From NCBI GenBank assembly GCA_000415965.1, contig KE356560.1, positions 2,974,991 to 3,019,866 of the forward strand: a stretch of 44,876 nucleotides of DNA, in the 5' to 3' direction. Source of the DNA: Haloquadratum walsbyi J07HQW1. GTDB lineage: Archaea > Halobacteriota > Halobacteria > Halobacteriales > Haloferacaceae. Each line of letters starts with the position of its first letter. The first letter of the stretch is position 1. The notes beneath the pieces are model-generated. The model saw only the letters and a program-made list of their open reading frames with translations, was not told the DNA's origin and made no database searches. Shown here piece after piece: positions 43,503 to 44,876 of the stretch. The position numbers were made by a program, and so were the translations under genes.

Positions 43503-44109
43503 TCATTCTTGGGTCTCGTCGGTGATTTCGACCCCAGTAATTTCAAATCGAGCACCGCCGTCTTCGCTGTCTGTAATTGCGATATCCCACCCATGAGCGT
43601 TGACAATCTGTTTCACGATCCGGAGTCCAAATCCGGTTCCATTATCGGACGTTGAATCGAAATCCATCATTCTGACCGACGGCTTCTGTAAGTTGTATTA
43701 AATTTTTACAACAAGTAATATTTTTTATATTTTGTTGTTGGACAAGACTGAGGACTCGGTTAGCGAGGAGGTTATACCGTCGAAATGCATCTTGGGTTTC
43801 ATTCGAGTCAGTAGCGTCGGGGGGAGTCGCATCGGTGGCGATGATGTCACGATCTGTTTCGATAAAGAGAAGATATGGAATATGCGGGTACTGTTTGTCG
43901 ATGATCTCTAAGAATTCAACCCCGGTCATATCCGATACGTTATAATCTGAAACAATACAGTCAACAGAGTGGCTCTCAACAATCGCTAGTCCATCGCTGG
44001 CACTGGGTGCGGTCTTGATATCGAATTGGTCGTCTTGTCGCTCAAGCATGGATGTGACCAGCCTCGTGACCCGTGAATCAGTATTAACATAAAGAATCTG
44101 AACGTTCCG
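43503..44109 (-). pseudogene. Collapsed REC-histidine kinase gene
   Basis: Two fragments of one haloarchaeal sensor kinase. Reading from 44109, a frame starts after a TAG with Val-Gln-Ile-Leu-Tyr-Val-Asn-Thr-Asp and continues through Ile-Val-Ser-Asp-Tyr-Asn-Val-Ser-Asp-Met-Thr-Gly: a response-regulator receiver whose acidic pair is changed to Asn-Thr-Asp. After about residue 115 it breaks; in another frame (43503-43683) follows the ATPase end: Asp-Asn-Gly-Thr-Gly-Phe-Gly-Leu-Arg-Ile-Val-Lys-Gln-Ile-Val-Asn-Ala-His-Gly-Trp. PAS, the phosphoacceptor His and most of the kinase are missing. A deletion with frame shift; no start codon is evident. Confidence 0.75.
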
Positions 44110-44379
44110 CTAGTCTGAGATCGACACAATTTATACTTAGAGTTTGCTCTCAAAGCGTTTCTGGAAGCTCGATAATAGCTGTCAGAAACGTAACTGTCGG
44201 TTTAATCTAAAATTTATCATATATACAATATGATTTTGTAGAATCAATACGGCTACAATAGCACGCAGGAACCACCCGAGATGTAGGCTCATGAATACCA
44301 TCAAAAAAGAATGTTATCTGAGATATATTTGAATACGCAAACCACAAAGTATAACCTTAAATCATGAATGTCATATAGT

Positions 44380-44876
44380 ATGTCGAGCGAAGATGGAAAT
44401 AAAACACAGCGCATAGCCAATCGACGAACATACCTGAAGGGACTTGGCGCAGCAGGAACAGTACTTCTCGCAGGGTGCAGTGGGAGCAGTAATGGTGACG
44501 GCGGTGGCAGTGATGATGCGACTGACACCGAGAGCGGAAGCGGTGACACCGACGGTGAGGCTAGTGACGGTGGAACCATGGGTGGTGATGGTGGAACAAT
44601 CACAATGGGTGCTCTGCAACCATTCACCGGTGGATTTGACTGGATTGCATCGAACACAAAACCAGCGTATAATCTTGCGTTTTCTGAAATAGAGGAAGCT
44701 GGGATTCTCGGTGGGATGTCGATTGAGGCGAACGAACAGGATTCAGCCGTCGACCCACAACAGGCACTAAGTGGTCTTCAGACACTTGATTCAGCAGGTG
44801 TTCCGGCAATAATCGGTCCGTCAAGTTCCGTTATGCCGAATCTTATTCAGCCGATACAAAACAACGAAGTGCCAGT
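44380..44876 (+). CDS. ABC transporter substrate-binding lipoprotein, branched-chain amino acid type (partial)
   Basis: Open to the window end; 165 codons seen. It starts MSSEDGNKTQRIANRRTYLK: a twin-arginine Tat signal (Asn-Arg-Arg-Thr-Tyr-Leu-Lys) with a short hydrophobic region and a lipobox Leu-Leu-Ala-Gly-Cys, so export by Tat and lipid anchoring of Cys33. An acidic Gly/Ser/Asp linker of about 40 residues follows, then a periplasmic-binding fold type I (Ile-Thr-Met-Gly-Ala-Leu-Gln-Pro-Phe-Thr-Gly, later Ile-Ile-Gly-Pro-Ser-Ser-Ser) as in branched-chain amino acid or amide binding proteins. The permease genes should lie just downstream, outside the window. Confidence 0.88.
   Translation, partial: MSSEDGNKTQRIANRRTYLKGLGAAGTVLLAGCSGSSNGDGGGSDDATDTESGSGDTDGEASDGGTMGGDGGTITMGALQPFTGGFDWIASNTKPAYNLAFSEIEEAGILGGMSIEANEQDSAVDPQQALSGLQTLDSAGVPAIIGPSSSVMPNLIQPIQNNEVP

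Noticed and set aside
1..44876. CRISPR array
   Set aside because: No regularly spaced identical repeats of 25-40 bp were seen anywhere; no cas gene is present.

Overview
The window looks like chromosomal DNA of a halophilic archaeon (class Halobacteria). Predicted proteins are strongly acidic and poor in Lys and Cys. Many genes have a TATA-like box 26-30 bp before the start codon and no Shine-Dalgarno, as expected for leaderless haloarchaeal mRNAs. There is a halorhodopsin, a group II chaperonin with a Gly-Gly-Met tail, a haloarchaeal CbiX-ferredoxin fusion, archaeal KH (Pno1/Dim2-type), TiaS, UPF0200 and UPF0201 proteins, and a Tat-dependent lipoprotein. By eye the base composition is only moderately GC, spacers are long, and there are many decayed IS200/IS605-type remnants and palindromes. 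Together these point to Haloquadratum walsbyi or a close relative; this is inference, since no database was searched.

Layout. 1-4.7 kb: a Vms1/eRF1-like protein, a GCS2-type ligase homologue, PspA and an alpha/beta hydrolase. 4.9-10.5 kb: a minus-strand cobalamin operon transcribed cbiG > 36-aa ORF > cbiH2 > cbiH1 > 50-aa ORF > LAGLIDADG-like protein > cbiX > DUF3209; both small ORFs are missed by ordinary length cut-offs and are joined to neighbours by 4-bp ATGA overlaps. 10.6-19.6 kb: isoaspartyl peptidase/asparaginase, a large unknown protein, USP, AI-2E-type permease, MobB, a FilR1-type regulator and an EamA transporter. 19.6-21.9 kb: a GC-richer membrane-protein gene with a TTG start, bounded by an IS-type hairpin and a TnpB zinc-ribbon remnant, so probably acquired. 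21.9-27.5 kb: UPF0201/UPF0200, tRNA-Arg(TCT), thermosome, DICT protein, KH protein, tRNA-Asp(GTC). 27.5-37.4 kb: HerA-like ATPase, membrane-anchored protein, TiaS, XRE-type regulator, glutaredoxin, TRAM protein and PfkB sugar kinase, separated by long spacers full of mobile-element debris. 37.4-44.9 kb: Lrp/AsnC regulator, halorhodopsin, a DEAD/DEAH helicase, a site-2-type protease with CBS domains, a collapsed REC-histidine-kinase pseudogene and the start of an ABC substrate-binding lipoprotein cut by the window edge.

How they work together. The cobalamin genes cover only part of the early-cobalt (anaerobic) pathway: cobalt insertion (CbiX), C17 methylation/ring contraction (CbiH, two paralogues) and lactone opening (CbiG). 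The other methyltransferases (CbiL, CbiF, CbiT/E) and the mutase CbiC are not in this window. Most other genes are single housekeeping or stress units (proteostasis: thermosome, PspA, Vms1-like, S2P; RNA: KH, TiaS, TRAM, tRNAs; energy: halorhodopsin). The most original material is the pair of micro-ORFs and the degenerate LAGLIDADG-like protein inside the cobalamin operon, and the family of IS200/IS605-like palindromes scattered between genes.
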